DNA of 5,153 bases from NCBI GenBank assembly GCA_030669775.1, contig DAOVCZ010000160.1, positions 1 through 5,153 of the forward strand, in the 5' to 3' direction. The notes beneath the pieces are model-generated. The model was not told where the DNA came from. It was given only the letters and a program-made list of their open reading frames with translations, and did no database searches. Below, one piece after another: positions 1 through 5,024 of this stretch. Each line of letters starts with the position of its first letter. Position 1 is the first letter of the stretch. This DNA is from Chloroflexota bacterium. GTDB taxonomy: Bacteria; Chloroflexota; Anaerolineae; Anaerolineales; UBA4823. The position numbers and the translations under genes were made by a program.

Positions 1-915
1 GCTGACTTTACAAAGGTATGGAACCCGGTCGGCGACGGCGTTGATCCTTTCCAGGGGGTAATCCACACCGGCTTCATGTGCCAGAGCTAACGTGTGCAGC
101 ACAGTGTTCGTACTGCCTCCCATGGCCATGTCCAGAGCAAAGGCGTCATCAATCGTCTGCGCGTTGACAACCTGGCGGGGAGTCAGGTCGTTTTCAACCA
201 ATGTCATGATCTGTTTCGCCGCCTGATCGGCCAGGGATTCTCTCTCCTGGCTCAGGGCGAGCGCAGTGCCGTTGTAGGGCAGCGCCAGACCCAAGACTTC
301 CAGCAGGCAGTTCATTGAGTTAGCCGTGAAGAGACCAGAACATGAGCCACAGGATGGGCAGGCGTAATCCTCTAAGACCTTGAGGCGTTCTTCATCGATC
401 GCTCCGGCTTTATATGCTCCAACGCCCTCAAAAACCGAGATCAGATCAACCACCTCACCAGCGGGAGTTTTTCCCGCGGCCATTGGACCGCCGGAGATAA
501 ATATGGCAGGGATATCAACTCGCAGCGCGGCCATGATCATGCCTGGCACGATTTTGTCACAGTTGGGAATGCAAACCATGCCATCAAACTGGTGAGCTTG
601 GATCATGGTCTCAACACTGTCAGCGATCAATTCTCTCGAGGGCAGGCTGAATTTCATGCCCCCATGCCCCATGGCGATGCCATCGCCCACACCGATTGTG
701 TTGAACTCAAATGGCACTCCACCAGCATCACGAACAGCTTGTTTAATACGCTGACCGAATTCCTGCAGGTGGATATGACCAGGGACGATATCCACATATG
801 AGTTGACGATGGCGATGAAGGGTTTGGAAAAATCCTCATCCGTCAGCCCGGTCGCTTTTAGCAGCGCCCGGTGTGGGGCTCGCTCAAATCCTTTTTTTAT
901 CTGGTCTGATCGCAT
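1..915 (-). CDS. ilvD: Dihydroxy-acid dehydratase, N-terminal 305 codons (runs off left edge)
   Basis: IlvD dehydrates 2,3-dihydroxy-isovalerate and 2,3-dihydroxy-3-methylvalerate to the 2-keto acids leading to valine/leucine and isoleucine; it is a cytoplasmic Fe-S enzyme. The frame is open from the ATG at 915 to the window edge, about 55% of the usual 550-570 residues. Visible family motifs are VNSYVDIVPGHIHL (37-50), GVGDGIAMGHGGM (75-87), SLPSRELIADS (90-100), the signature NCDKIVPGM (118-126) and CPSCGSCSGLFTANS (186-200). By alignment from memory with E. coli IlvD, C119 and C192 are cluster ligands, D78 and D120 bind metal, and K121 is the carbamylated lysine. The position that is cysteine in plant-type [2Fe-2S] enzymes is not cysteine here (region 45-50), which suggests an oxygen-labile [4Fe-4S] type. 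The start is supported by GGTGA six to seven bases upstream and by the family-typical MRSDxIKKGxERAPHR opening. Expression is probably governed by the attenuator directly upstream. The C-terminal half lies outside the window. Confidence 0.97.
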   Translation of the reverse strand, partial: MRSDQIKKGFERAPHRALLKATGLTDEDFSKPFIAIVNSYVDIVPGHIHLQEFGQRIKQAVRDAGGVPFEFNTIGVGDGIAMGHGGMKFSLPSRELIADSVETMIQAHQFDGMVCIPNCDKIVPGMIMAALRVDIPAIFISGGPMAAGKTPAGEVVDLISVFEGVGAYKAGAIDEERLKVLEDYACPSCGSCSGLFTANSMNCLLEVLGLALPYNGTALALSQERESLADQAAKQIMTLVENDLTPRQVVNAQTIDDAFALDMAMGGSTNTVLHTLALAHEAGVDYPLERINAVADRVPYLCKVS

Positions 916-928
916 ATTTATCACCTAA

Positions 929-960
929 TAAAAAAAGGACTGCCTGTTTTGGGCAGTCCC
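929..960 (-). terminator. Rho-independent terminator of the ilvD attenuator
   Basis: Read on the minus strand, GGACTGCC (959-952) pairs perfectly with GGCAGTCC (944-937) around a 7-nt loop. Seven T residues (936-930) follow at once. The hairpin ends only 14 bp before the ilvD ATG and abuts its GGTGA ribosome binding site (921-925). It therefore cannot be the end of an upstream gene in the normal sense; it sits in the ilvD leader as a conditional terminator. The 5' arm is also complementary to a segment inside the leader-peptide ORF, as expected for an attenuator. Confidence 0.9.
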
Positions 961-993
961 GGATAACGCTAGGGGGAAACTTTTGTGCTCGGC

Positions 994-1104
994 CTACACT
1001 CTGGTGGAGGCTCTGGCTGCCCAAAGGGGGAGTGGGTTCTCAATCCCAAGAATGAGAACCAAAATAATCGCAACCAGGATTAGGGCGAGCGCGCTAAAAG
1101 ACAT
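994..1104 (-). CDS. Branched-chain-amino-acid leader peptide (36 aa) of the ilvD attenuator
   Basis: ATG at 1104, TAG at 994-996. The product begins MSFSALALILVAIILVLILG and ends ...PLWAARASTRV. Sixteen of 36 residues are Leu (8), Ile (5) or Val (3), and 13 of them fall in residues 6-21. This is the hallmark of leader peptides whose translation senses charged Leu/Ile/Val tRNA, as in enterobacterial ilv and leu leaders. An AAGGAAA sequence lies about 10 nt before the ATG. The ORF ends 34 bp before the attenuator hairpin and is followed by ilvD on the same strand. The peptide could also be read as a single transmembrane segment, so a small membrane protein is the alternative. The adjacent terminator, the complementary segment and the identity of the downstream gene favour the leader reading. 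Confidence 0.87.
   Translation of the reverse strand: MSFSALALILVAIILVLILGIENPLPLWAARASTRV
1035..1060 (-). repeat. 8-bp perfect hairpin inside the leader-peptide ORF
   Basis: GGTTCTCA (1060-1053, minus strand) and TGAGAACC (1042-1035) form a perfect 8-bp stem with a 10-nt loop, TTCTTGGGAT. It spans leader codons 15-23, the end of the Leu/Ile/Val run. It could serve as a pause hairpin that synchronises RNA polymerase with the leading ribosome, a role known for the first hairpin of classical attenuators. That role is inference. Confidence 0.6.
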
Positions 1105-1147
1105 GATTAATAATTTTCCTTGCTAATTCAGCGTAGTTTACACATTA

Positions 1148-1176
1148 TTTATATTCCTGTCTATTGGAAAACTTAA
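1148..1176 (-). promoter_or_regulatory. Possible promoter for the ilvD leader transcript
   Basis: On the minus strand, TATAAA (1153-1148) has five of six bases of a sigma-70 -10 box. Seventeen bp upstream is TTAAGT (1176-1171), a poor -35 match; TTGTTA (1179-1174) is a better -35 but 20 bp away. Transcription would start near 1141, about 35-40 nt before the leader-peptide ATG, a sensible layout for an attenuator. The region is AT-rich, so chance matches are easy. Confidence 0.4.
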
Positions 1177-1186
1177 CAAAAATAAC

Positions 1187-1218
1187 CGCCATTTTTTGTG
1201 GTTTTTAACAAAATGGCG
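1187..1218. repeat. Palindrome CGCCATTTT-N14-AAAATGGCG, possible operator
   Basis: Two perfect 9-bp inverted arms lie at 1187-1195 and 1210-1218, with centres 23 bp apart, about two helical turns. They sit just upstream of the proposed -35 of the ilvD leader promoter. This geometry suits a dimeric regulator contacting two adjacent major grooves. No T-run follows on either strand at the right distance for a terminator. The binding protein is unknown; the neighbouring PucR-type regulator is one candidate by proximity only. Confidence 0.5.
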
Positions 1219-1223
1219 TAATC

Positions 1224-1239
1224 CCCTTTTCCGAAAGGG
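1224..1239. repeat. Short hairpin CCCTTT-TCCG-AAAGGG
   Basis: A 6-bp perfect stem with a 4-nt loop in the gap between the regulator gene and the ilvD leader. On neither strand is it followed by a T-run, so it is not an evident rho-independent terminator. Function unknown. Confidence 0.35.
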
Positions 1240-1269
1240 AAAAATCATTATTTTGGTTTGGGAGGGGTC

Positions 1270-1294
1270 AATTGGGGGTGTCTGAGCCCCAATT
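1270..1294. repeat. Hairpin AATTGGGG-N9-CCCCAATT
   Basis: Perfect 8-bp inverted repeat with a 9-nt spacer (1278-1286). It lies about 100 bp beyond the stop codon of the regulator gene in its direction of transcription. It could help end or stabilise that transcript's 3' end, but lacks a T-tract on the minus strand. It could equally be a protein-binding palindrome. Confidence 0.4.
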
Positions 1295-1328
1295 TAAGGT
1301 AGAGGCTTAATAAACTGTAAGGTGGATT

Positions 1329-1374
1329 CCCTCAATCCCAAGATAGTTTCAGCATGAAATATTGGGATCGAGGG
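1329..1374. repeat. Long imperfect hairpin downstream of the PucR-type gene
   Basis: On the plus strand CCCTC (1329-1333) pairs with GAGGG (1370-1374), ATCCCAA (1335-1341) with TTGGGAT (1362-1368), and TTTCA (1347-1351) with TGAAA (1355-1359) around a GCA loop, with one mismatch and a small internal loop between them. The structure begins about 17 bp after the regulator's stop codon, a typical position for a 3'-end element of that mRNA. No T-tract follows on the minus strand; on the plus strand GGATTTTC follows. A bounded mRNA end or stabiliser is the likeliest role; a small RNA is possible. The strand CTCAATCCCAAGA (1331-1343) recurs exactly at 1039-1051 in the leader ORF. Confidence 0.5.
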
Positions 1375-1390
1375 GGATTTTCGGAGCAGC

Positions 1391-2983
1391 TCATCGGGGA
1401 GTTACGTGAGAACCACCTCGCATACGATATATATGTAAAGCCAGCTCCACAGCCAGTCGGGACTCGGGTTTGCCCAGATTTAATCCTGCGATCTCAGCGA
1501 TCCGCTCCAGGCGGTAACTCAGCGTGTTGCGATGGATGAACAGTGCTTCAGCTGCTTGGGTCAGGTTCCCGTTATGCGTGAAGTAGACTTCCAGGGTCTG
1601 TAGGAGTTGCTGTCCACCATCATATGCCAGTAAGGGCCCCAGGATTTCCTCCTGAAAGGCGATCAGCTCCGGGTTGTGTTCGAACTGGAACAGCAGTCGG
1701 TAAACAGAAAGATCAGGAAAATAGAGAAATTTACGCTCATGGAAGCGGCGCGCCATTTCGAGCGCTTGTCCGGCTTGGCTGAAAGAGTCTCGCCAGGAAG
1801 GCAAATCAGCGGCTGGGTTTCCAACTCCACAGCGGATTGGCGTCTCTGGATACTCCTGGTGCCCTTGATCGATAACCGCCTGTCCAAATTCGAGAGCTAA
1901 GTCTGGTCTTGATGTACCAGGAGCCACTTCACAAAAACAGACGATCTCCACTCCCATTGGGCTAACAATGGCTTTCAGCTCCAGGCGGCCGATCTCTCCA
2001 TTGGCGATCGTCTCCAGGCGTCGGCGGGATGGGGGTGAAGGAGAGTCCCAGGCGAAACGCAGGGCGGCATGCTCTTGGCTCAGATCTAAACCAACAGCCT
2101 CTGCCCACAGTTGTGAATCCCGTGGAGACAGATTTTCTTGGAGCAATACGGTCAGCAGGTCTCCTTTAAGCCGTTTCTCCACCTCCCGGATAGCTTTGGC
2201 ACGCGACATTTCTACAGCACACACGCGCACTCCTTGTTCCGCCACCAGGTGATCGAGTACATCCAGCTCACCTGCCACACCGATCAGCGACAGGTATCCG
2301 CGGGCCACTTCTCCCACCGTGACCGGCATCACCAGGCGCGCCAAGCCTCCCGGAATATCTTGCGTGATGATCGTTGGTTGGCTTCCAGCCCGTTTGCGAT
2401 CCAGTAGCGATTCAGGCAAGGATTTCAATGGTCCTAGCTGCCTGATGATATCATCCCAGATGGTTGACAGCGCTGAAGAGGCGCACTCCACCAGAATACG
2501 CCCACGCTTATCTTGGACCAGGATACCTTTTCCAGAGATATCAGCCATGGCTTTTACCAGGCCTTCCAAGCCTTGACCCTCAGCCTCAAGTTGAGAGAGC
2601 TGGGCGTGGATCCTCGCCCCGCGTTCGTGTATTACGGCACGTTGGTTGATCAATATTGTCAGCAGCAGTCGCTGGCTTTGTTTGAGGTCATGCTCTCCGG
2701 AGACCAGCGCAATTGGCAGGTTTGCCGGAAGGACTATGTCTGCTGGTGGTTTCTCACCAAGCATGAGTACAGCCAAGACTTCCTTCTTTTGTGCTTGCCT
2801 TAGTATTTTAGAACTGGATTGATCCGCTGGGAGCAGCATCACATCCCCGGCACAGGCTTCATTTAATGATATGGAGATCCAATTAACTAGATAATCTCTC
2901 GCCGGCTCTGACGAAAGCCAGGTGAAAGTTTCCGAAAAAGCCAGACGAGAGAGCTCTTTGAGGCTGGAAGCTTGTGCGTTCAT
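1391..2983 (-). CDS. PucR/CdaR-family transcriptional regulator (530 aa)
   Basis: A cytoplasmic DNA-binding regulator, apparently full length for the family. Residues about 40-118 resemble the PucR N-terminal domain (hydrophobic strands around VLAVLMLGEKPPADIVLPA). Residues about 135-255 look like a GAF-type sensory segment (GILVQDKRGRILVECAS, then VARGYLSLIG). A connecting helix (257-282, AIREVEKRLKGDLLTVLLQE) leads to a degenerate GGDEF-like domain (about 290-415). The C-terminal HTH_30 domain (460-520) contains VYFTHNGNLTQAAEALFIHR and NTLSYRLERI, diagnostic of PucR/CdaR proteins. Family members respond to small metabolites such as purine intermediates, sugar diacids, proline or alanine; the ligand here is unknown. 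The ATG at 2983 is preceded by an A-rich stretch with no convincing Shine-Dalgarno, yet the next methionine (residue 49) is too far inside. It is upstream of the ilvD attenuator on the same strand, with a 286-bp gap to the leader ORF. Whether it controls ilvD, itself or another gene cannot be told. Confidence 0.93.
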   Translation of the reverse strand: MNAQASSLKELSRLAFSETFTWLSSEPARDYLVNWISISLNEACAGDVMLLPADQSSSKILRQAQKKEVLAVLMLGEKPPADIVLPANLPIALVSGEHDLKQSQRLLLTILINQRAVIHERGARIHAQLSQLEAEGQGLEGLVKAMADISGKGILVQDKRGRILVECASSALSTIWDDIIRQLGPLKSLPESLLDRKRAGSQPTIITQDIPGGLARLVMPVTVGEVARGYLSLIGVAGELDVLDHLVAEQGVRVCAVEMSRAKAIREVEKRLKGDLLTVLLQENLSPRDSQLWAEAVGLDLSQEHAALRFAWDSPSPPSRRRLETIANGEIGRLELKAIVSPMGVEIVCFCEVAPGTSRPDLALEFGQAVIDQGHQEYPETPIRCGVGNPAADLPSWRDSFSQAGQALEMARRFHERKFLYFPDLSVYRLLFQFEHNPELIAFQEEILGPLLAYDGGQQLLQTLEVYFTHNGNLTQAAEALFIHRNTLSYRLERIAEIAGLNLGKPESRLAVELALHIYRMRGGSHVTPR

Positions 2984-3006
2984 AATCTTTTTTTGGGATT
3001 AACTCA

Positions 3007-3028
3007 GGTAAGAAATCCGGTGCTTACC
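3007..3028. promoter_or_regulatory. Palindrome GGTAAG-N10-CTTACC in the regulator's 5' leader
   Basis: Perfect 6-bp inverted arms at 3007-3012 and 3023-3028, centres 16 bp apart. They lie between the proposed promoter of the PucR-type gene and its start codon. A bound dimer there would block transcription, so autoregulation is plausible. In RNA it would form a small 6-bp hairpin. Confidence 0.45.
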
Positions 3029-3054
3029 AAATACTTCCCAGATAATAGCCTTAA

Positions 3055-3063
3055 ATTATAGCA
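3055..3063 (-). promoter_or_regulatory. Extended -10 promoter of the PucR-type gene
   Basis: On the minus strand TGCTATAAT (3063-3055) is a perfect sigma-70 -10 box with the TGn extension. The hexamer at -35 spacing is a poor match, which is tolerated when the extended -10 is present. Start of transcription would be near 3048, giving an untranslated leader of about 65 nt. It points to the regulator gene and lies about 30 bp from the start of the threonine synthase remnant on the other strand. Confidence 0.65.
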
Positions 3064-3091
3064 TGCCAGTCACACCATTATCTCGCTACGG

Positions 3092-3682
3092 GTGCCTGAT
3101 TGGATCGTCATCCCCACTGGCAACCTGGGCAATGTCAGCGCACTGGGCAAAGGCTTTGCGCTGATGAAAGATTTAGGTTTGATCGACCGCCTGCCGCGTA
3201 TCGCCTGCGCACAGGCTGAAAATGCTAACCCATTTTATCTGAGCTATCAACGTGGCTTTCAAGCGTTAGAACCGGTCGGTGCGCAGCCAACCCTGGCCAG
3301 TGCCATCCAGATCGGCAATCCGGTCAGCTACGAACGGGCGGTGAAAACATTGCAGGCTTTCGATGGGGTGGTGGAGCAGGTCAGCGAGGACGAGCTGGCG
3401 AATGCGGCGGTGCGCGCCGACCGCACGGGTTTATACGCTTGCCCGCATACGGGTGTCGCGTTGGGGGCTTTATTTAAACTGCTCGATAAAGGTGTGATCC
3501 AGCGTGACCAGCGGGTGATTGTGATCTCCACCGCGCACGGATTGAAATTCTCGCGTTTCAAGGTTGATTACCACAACCAGCAGCTTGAATCAGTGGTGGA
3601 ACAGTACCCCAATCCCCCGCTTGAGCTGTCGGCGGATTATGAGGTCGTACGGGGAAAGATTGATGAAGTGAGTCGGAACTAG
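3092..3682 (+). pseudogene. thrC: Threonine synthase, C-terminal half only (N-terminally truncated remnant)
   Basis: Threonine synthase converts O-phosphohomoserine to threonine using PLP. The 196 codons match the second half of the family: PDWIVIPTGNLGN (2-14, with the GNLGN loop that binds PLP phosphate), AENANPFYLSYQRGF (42-56), IQIGNPVSYERA (72-83), YACPHTGVALGAL (115-127) and STAHGLKFS (146-154). Full-length enzymes have about 350-420 residues. The first half, with the Schiff-base lysine, is absent, so this fragment cannot be a working enzyme alone. Upstream the same frame meets TAG at 3059-3061 after ten codons that do not resemble threonine synthase, so homology starts at the VPDW position. 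The GTG at 3092 has no ribosome binding site and is only the first in-frame initiator. The remaining frame has no stop or frameshift, which suggests a recent break or an unseen partner. Alternatives are an assembly junction or a domain with a new use. Confidence 0.82.
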
Positions 3683-3957
3683 ACCATCTGATAGTCAATC
3701 CATTATTCAATTATCGAAGGTTTGTAAATTCAAATATTCCAATTGCAAGAAAATTAAGAAGGCGGTAAGAAGACGAAGATACGCTTGAAGATAAGCAAAG
3801 ATATCTTCTATCTCGCTAGCAAAAGTGCTGGCTACCGAAATTTGTTCTCGAGCCAGTTTGGTTATCTACCTAATGATTAATCAACCCTTATTGTAGTGCT
3901 GATTTTATATGTGGATGTTTTTAGGTTGAGATACTGGTGATTAGAATAAGGATTTGA
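3683..3957. other. AT-rich intergenic gap with short hairpins, no gene seen
   Basis: About 275 bp between the threonine synthase remnant (plus) and the stop of the phosphotransferase gene (minus), so two convergent 3' ends. No ORF of interest and no RNA gene was recognised. It holds GAAGATA-N8-TATCTTC (3787-3808), GCTAGCA-AAAG-TGCTGGC with one T-G pair (3815-3832), and the palindrome TGATTAATCA (3874-3883). None is followed by a T-run, so no rho-independent terminator could be assigned to either gene. Confidence 0.6.
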
Positions 3958-4941
3958 TTAATCCCGCCAAGGACTGTTTTGAATTAATTCAGCCAGCCAT
4001 GTTTCACATTGGCTGAGATGGTGCATAGGTTCTTCAATTGCATTATCACCAAATTGGGGGACAATCCATTCCAGGTACACCAGGCAGCGAAAAAATCTAC
4101 CGACGTTTGCAACACGTTGAATGACTTGGAGATCTAAATCTGGCCAGAAATCCTGTACGGTGTTCCAATAAGTAACGATATCTACGAGCGAAATATCTTC
4201 AGCTGGACTCCCCCAGCCGGCTTTCTCCCAGTCGAAGGGTAGAAGCGTTATCCCATCCTGGGAGGTGCGAATCCCGACGTTTTTTGAGATAAAATCGCCA
4301 TGCACCAGTGTTGGGGGCATTCCTTCACACACACTCGTTAATTGTTCCCAATTGGAGCTCAGATAATCGCAATGTGCAACTACCGCTTCCAATAACTGGA
4401 GATCCGCAGGTTCCAGAGCAGGATTGGTTATATTGGACAAGATCGTCTCGCGACCAACTTGGAGGAGCTTCAAATAATGATCGGGCAACCGAAGGGGAAG
4501 ACGAGAAGCTGCAACATGGTTTGTGACAGATGTGTTCATAATCCCCAACCACTTCGCAGCGGCAACGCGGTGATCCATAATGTGGGGGTGATACTTTTCC
4601 CCGCTGACATCTTCGAGGAACAACCAACAGTACCCACTATTTTGCTCAAATATTGATCCATAGTAAAGCAGCATGGAAAGGGGTAGTTTAGGCAGTATCT
4701 CCTCATATATCGTACGCTCTACAAGAGCTGTGCTTTGCGGAGTTCTTTTGGCGATCACGTCTGATCCTGTATTCCCAACGCCAATAAGCCTTAATACAAT
4801 TCTGCCGGGACTTGATTCCTCCACTACTTCGATCAGCTGTGGCACTATTAGTTCAGGCTGTAATCTCCGCCAGGCATTTACAACTGAATGTTCAAGCAGG
4901 TTCTTCTCCTGATCACGGTTCATGGCAAATTTGACACGCAT
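3958..4941 (-). CDS. Aminoglycoside-phosphotransferase / choline-kinase-fold enzyme (327 aa), substrate unknown
   Basis: A soluble small-molecule kinase of the APH fold, with the expected family length and motifs in order. VIAK (62-65) carries the ATP-anchoring lysine K65. ALVERTIYEEIL (72-83) supplies the probable helix-C glutamate. A hinge-like segment, YCWLFLEDVSG, is at 104-114. The catalytic loop LVHGDFISKN (212-221) has D216 and N221. LLPFDWEKAGWGSPAEDISL (233-252) has the Mg-binding D237. The family phosphorylates antibiotics, choline, homoserine, methylthioribose, sugars and others; nothing here picks the substrate. The ATG at 4941 has AGGA only 2 nt away, which is tight; the internal ATG at 4923 (residue 7) lacks any site, so 4941 is kept. 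It is less GC-rich than the genes to its left and flanked by AT-rich gaps, consistent with an accessory gene. Resistance should not be assumed, since most chromosomal members of this family have no antibiotic role. Confidence 0.88.
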   Translation of the reverse strand: MRVKFAMNRDQEKNLLEHSVVNAWRRLQPELIVPQLIEVVEESSPGRIVLRLIGVGNTGSDVIAKRTPQSTALVERTIYEEILPKLPLSMLLYYGSIFEQNSGYCWLFLEDVSGEKYHPHIMDHRVAAAKWLGIMNTSVTNHVAASRLPLRLPDHYLKLLQVGRETILSNITNPALEPADLQLLEAVVAHCDYLSSNWEQLTSVCEGMPPTLVHGDFISKNVGIRTSQDGITLLPFDWEKAGWGSPAEDISLVDIVTYWNTVQDFWPDLDLQVIQRVANVGRFFRCLVYLEWIVPQFGDNAIEEPMHHLSQCETWLAELIQNSPWRD

Positions 4942-4973
4942 AATCCTGTTCTGTTTGACTCTGTTTTCAAGTC

Positions 4974-5011
4974 GGATAAAAATTCATCGGTGGAGGCTTT
5001 TGGATAAAAAT
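4974..5011. repeat. Pair of GGATAAAAAT direct repeats upstream of the phosphotransferase gene
   Basis: Perfect 10-bp copies at 4974-4983 and 5002-5011, 28 bp apart start to start. They lie in the gap before the phosphotransferase ATG and before the possible plus-strand ORF. They could be tandem regulator sites, but AT-rich decamers recur by chance. Confidence 0.3.
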
Positions 5012-5024
5012 GCAGGGAGAAACC

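Larger units (their letters stand above)
929..1104 (-). promoter_or_regulatory. Transcription attenuator controlling ilvD
   Basis: Four segments can be named on the transcript. Segment 1, GCTCGCCC (minus strand of 1083-1090, leader codons 5-7), can pair with GGGCAGC of segment 2 with one bulged base. Segment 2, TTTGGGCAG (1025-1017, codons 27-30), is perfectly complementary over 9 nt to segment 3, CTGCCCAAA (956-948), which holds five bases of the terminator's 5' stem plus loop. Segment 3 with segment 4 is the terminator. A ribosome stalled in the Leu/Ile/Val run (codons 6-21) would cover segment 1 and leave segment 2 free, allowing antitermination and ilvD expression. With ample charged tRNA the terminator should form. 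One weak point is that a ribosome resting at the leader stop codon would barely reach segment 2, so 1:2 pairing may have to do the masking. The pairings are seen in the sequence; the mechanism is inferred from known ilv/leu/trp attenuators. Confidence 0.82.

Noticed and set aside
94..801. Plus-strand frames across ilvD
   Set aside because: Antisense shadows of the strongly conserved ilvD reading frame on the minus strand.
994..1104. Reading the leader ORF as a small single-pass membrane protein
   Set aside because: The hydrophobic run would fit, but the adjoining terminator, the complementary antiterminator segment and the ilvD gene downstream explain the Leu/Ile/Val codons better.
1332..1355. 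Mini-ORF on the minus strand, MLKLSWD, inside the long hairpin
   Set aside because: Seven codons, no ribosome binding site, and its bases are explained by the stem-loop.
916..1390. T-box riboswitch upstream of ilvD
   Set aside because: No T-box consensus or specifier-stem layout was seen before the terminator; the coding leader and its pairing segments account for the region.
1676..2803. Several 60-96 codon plus-strand frames across the regulator gene
   Set aside because: They lie antisense to a well-recognised PucR-type coding sequence and have no family resemblance or proper ribosome binding sites.
3328..3561. 77-codon minus-strand frame within the threonine synthase remnant
   Set aside because: Antisense to codons that clearly match threonine synthase; no independent evidence for it.
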